Of a DNA stretch of 7,804 nucleotides, positions 5,395 to 7,804 are shown one piece after another. Position 1 is the stretch's first letter, and each line of letters begins with the position of its first letter. Source of the DNA: Woeseiaceae bacterium (lineage in GTDB: Bacteria; Pseudomonadota; Gammaproteobacteria; Steroidobacterales; Woeseiaceae); contig WTCH01000191.1 of the NCBI GenBank assembly GCA_013138675.1, forward strand, positions 1-7,804. Direction: 5' to 3'. The notes beneath the pieces are model-generated. The model had not been told where the DNA came from. It saw only the letters and a program-made list of their open reading frames with translations, and ran no database searches. The position numbers were made by a program, and so were the translations under genes.

Positions 5395-7804
5395 AAGCGA
5401 TCGCATTCGCGCTGAGGAGCTTTCGCCGCGAGCTGCGCTCTGGCGAGGTTCTCGTGTTGCTGTTTTCCGTCGCTCTCGCCGTTGCTGCGCTCACCGCGGT
5501 GGGTTTTCTGACCGATCGCATCGGCAAGGCGGTTGCGAGACAGGCGAACGAGGTTCTGGCGGCCGACTTGCGGTTGCGATCGCAGGAACCCATACCCGGA
5601 ACATGGCGCGACAAGGCGCAAGAATTCGATCTGCAGACCGCCGAGACAAACACCTTTCCAAGTGTCGTATTCGCCGGCGACCTCAGCGCACTTGCGACGA
5701 TCAAGGCTGTTAGCGAAACCTATCCGCTGCGCGGCAATGTCCGTGTGTCCGATACGCTGTTCGGTGAACAGCGCATCGTTGACAATACGCCAGCCCGCGG
5801 CAAGGCGTGGGCTGATGGTGCGTTGCTGGCGCGCATCAATGCGGACGTCGGTGACCGACTGACGGTCGGCAGCCTGGAGCTCGAAGTCACGGCCGTGCTG
5901 ACCTACCGTCCCGACCAGAGCATGGGGTTCGCGTCCCTGGCGCCGTCACTACTAATTAACATTGAGGATATCGCCGCATCGGGCCTTATTTCAGAGGGCA
6001 GTCGCGTCGGCTATGCATTACTTGTTGCCGGCAACGAAGACGCGGTAAACGAATTTGACGCGGCCATTCAGCCCGAGTTACCTGACGCAGTTCGCTCATC
6101 GAATCGCGAGGAGAGCAGTGAACGGGCCTATCGCGCAGCAGATCGAGCGCAGCGTTTCTTGTCGTTAACGGCAGTGATCAGCCTTTTGCTGAGCGCCGTC
6201 GCGGTGGCGATGTCTGCGCGCCGCTTCGCGCATCGGCGCATGGACACGGTTGCGCTAATGAAAAGCCTCGGTGCGACACAGCGTTTCGTGATTTCGGTGT
6301 CGGTCGTACAGTTGGTGCTGCTCGGCGTGCTGGGCGTCGTCGTCGGAAGCATCATTGGGTTCGTGGCGGAGGAAATCCTGACGAGAATACTGGCGGACCT
6401 TATTGCCAGTGACCTGCCGGATATTGGCATCATGCCGGTCGTGCTCGCTAGCGGCAGCGCCATGGTATTGCTTATCGGATTCGTGCTGCCGTCACTGATC
6501 CAGCTCCGCAATACGCCGCCGTTGCGCGTATTGCGGCATGACGTCATGCCGCCAGCCCCGTCCCGCATGCTCGTCGCCGGGCTAGCGCTCGCCGCCGTGG
6601 CCGCGTTGTTGTATCGCTCGGTCGGCGATGCCCAGATGCTCGCTATCCTGCTTGGCGGCATAGTCGTCATTGCGATCGCTCTGTACCTGGTCGGGCGTGG
6701 GCTTGTGGCAACGATGGGACACTTCAGGTCAGGGGTGGGCGTGGCCTGGCGCTACGGTCTGGCAAATGTTGCCCGGCGGGGTCGTGACAGCGCGGTCCAG
6801 GTTGTTGCATTCGGCCTCGGCCTTACCGTGTTGTTGTTGCTGACCATCGTGCGTACTGATTTGCTCGAGGGTTGGCGGCAGACGCTGGATGAGGACGCGC
6901 CCAATCACTTCATGATCAACATCCAGCCGCACGAACTCGAATCGGTTGCGAACATCTATCGCAGCGCGGGCATAGAGCCTCCCGAGTTTGTGCCAATGAT
7001 CAGGGCGCGTATGTCCACGATCAATGACGTCTCAGTCAAAGACCGCGAATACCCGGACCCGGGCGGCAAGTGGATGGCAAATCGTGAGGCCAATCTATCG
7101 TTCGCGTCGAATCTGTCAGCGAGCAATGAAATCGTTGAGGGCGAATGGTGGCCGGCGGATTACGACGGCCCACCACTCGTTTCGATCGAGGAGGAGGCGG
7201 CACTCGAAACCGGGCTGACGATCGGAGATCGCATGACGTTTATTGTCGCTGGACGGGAAGTCGATGCGACAATTGGCAGTGTGCGAAAAATTAATTGGGA
7301 CTCGTTTCAACCAAATTTCTTCATGGTCTTTTCTCCAGGGGCGCTCGATGGCCTGCCGACAACGTACATCGCAAGCCTGCGCCTCGAGAAAGAGCAGCAA
7401 CCCGTACTCGTAACACTCGTGCGCACACATCCAAGCATTTCGATCATCGACCTGGATTCAATCCTGGAACAGATTCGCGGCATCGTGCAGAAGGCGAGTC
7501 TCGCCGTGCAGGCAGTATTCGTCTTCACACTGGCGGCCGGCATTGCCGTGTTGTTCGCCGCAGTACAGTCGACAATCGATGAGCGGCGCTTCGAAAGCGC
7601 GATGCTGCGTGCGCTTGGCGCGCGCAAGCGCACGGTTTTTGCCGGTGTCATGGCAGAGTTCGCAGCGCTGGGCGCAGCGGCCGGAATTTTGGCGTCTGCA
7701 GGTGCATCGATACTTGCAGCGATCGTTGCGACGCGCCTGTTCGAGCTGCCTTACGAATTCAACCCATTGCTGTGGGTCACCGGCGTTGCAGCCGGCATCT
7801 TCGT
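5391..7804 (+). CDS. ybbP: ABC transporter permease YbbP (FtsX/MacB type), 3' end outside window
   Basis: The membrane partner of YbbA. Translating from the ATG gives 804 residues without a stop up to the window edge; the family is about 800-850 long, so only a few dozen residues, including most of the last helix, should be missing. The architecture is the duplicated FtsX/MacB plan. Helix 1 is at about 20-40, followed by a large periplasmic domain (about 45-250). Helices follow near 256-276, 299-325, 346-372, 393-408, 416-436 and 469-487. A second periplasmic domain (about 488-703) contains PNFFMVFSPGALDGLPTTYI, a stretch I associate with this family. Later helices lie near 704-725 and 749-780, and a final one begins at about 793. 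Short motifs ALMKSLGATQR and SAMLRALGARKR sit after helix 2 and after the 704-725 helix, as in other FtsX-type permeases. Such permeases act on envelope lipids or lipoproteins by mechanotransmission; the YbbAP substrate here is not shown by the sequence. The ATGA overlap with ybbA indicates an operon. Confidence 0.93.
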   Translation, partial: MKAIAFALRSFRRELRSGEVLVLLFSVALAVAALTAVGFLTDRIGKAVARQANEVLAADLRLRSQEPIPGTWRDKAQEFDLQTAETNTFPSVVFAGDLSALATIKAVSETYPLRGNVRVSDTLFGEQRIVDNTPARGKAWADGALLARINADVGDRLTVGSLELEVTAVLTYRPDQSMGFASLAPSLLINIEDIAASGLISEGSRVGYALLVAGNEDAVNEFDAAIQPELPDAVRSSNREESSERAYRAADRAQRFLSLTAVISLLLSAVAVAMSARRFAHRRMDTVALMKSLGATQRFVISVSVVQLVLLGVLGVVVGSIIGFVAEEILTRILADLIASDLPDIGIMPVVLASGSAMVLLIGFVLPSLIQLRNTPPLRVLRHDVMPPAPSRMLVAGLALAAVAALLYRSVGDAQMLAILLGGIVVIAIALYLVGRGLVATMGHFRSGVGVAWRYGLANVARRGRDSAVQVVAFGLGLTVLLLLTIVRTDLLEGWRQTLDEDAPNHFMINIQPHELESVANIYRSAGIEPPEFVPMIRARMSTINDVSVKDREYPDPGGKWMANREANLSFASNLSASNEIVEGEWWPADYDGPPLVSIEEEAALETGLTIGDRMTFIVAGREVDATIGSVRKINWDSFQPNFFMVFSPGALDGLPTTYIASLRLEKEQQPVLVTLVRTHPSISIIDLDSILEQIRGIVQKASLAVQAVFVFTLAAGIAVLFAAVQSTIDERRFESAMLRALGARKRTVFAGVMAEFAALGAAAGILASAGASILAAIVATRLFELPYEFNPLLWVTGVAAGIF

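Noticed and set aside
4987..5621. Two overlapping minus-strand open frames across the ybbA-ybbP junction
   Set aside because: They overlap each other and two well supported genes, and neither product shows a domain.
6128..6670. Minus-strand open frame of 180 codons
   Set aside because: It lies wholly inside ybbP on the other strand. Its product is rich in Ser, Thr, Ala, Arg and Met with no recognisable domain, and the overlying permease helices are clear.

Overview
The window looks like ordinary chromosomal DNA from a GC-rich gammaproteobacterium. The main evidence is a FadD that closely follows the Escherichia coli protein along its whole length, the tesA / ybbA-ybbP divergent arrangement known from gammaproteobacteria, and a short REP-like palindrome of the Pseudomonas type. 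I cannot name a genus. I see no rRNA, tRNA, CRISPR array, phage gene or transposase. There are seven protein genes, two of them cut by the window edges.

Layout. Bases 1-247 hold the 3' end of hemE (uroporphyrinogen decarboxylase, heme synthesis). Ten bases later, on the same strand, is a gene for a Tat-exported metal-dependent amidohydrolase of the YtcJ type (258-1946). A 57-base convergent gap follows. Three minus-strand genes then read toward it, in transcription order tesA (GDSL esterase/thioesterase, 4077-4688), fadD (long-chain acyl-CoA synthetase, 2405-4066) and a small membrane-anchored or exported cupin-like protein (2004-2369). A REP-like hairpin (2382-2408) sits between fadD and the cupin gene and shares the fadD stop codon. 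Diverging from tesA are ybbA (ABC ATPase, 4687-5394) and ybbP (FtsX/MacB-type permease, 5391 to beyond the right edge). ybbP overlaps ybbA by four bases.

How the genes may work together. YbbA and YbbP form an ABC machine of the kind that works on envelope substrates (LolCDE/MacB/FtsX class), and TesA is a periplasmic acyl hydrolase beside them. Here fadD directly follows tesA, so one transcript could encode release of a fatty acid and its activation to acyl-CoA. That coupling is inferred from gene order. The hemE-amidohydrolase pair looks co-transcribed, but I see no metabolic link between the two.

I found no clearly new biological system. The points most worth a second look are the REP-like element that supplies the fadD stop codon, the tesA and ybbA start codons that overlap on opposite strands, the tesA-fadD-cupin gene order, and the cupin-like protein that lacks its usual first metal-binding motif.
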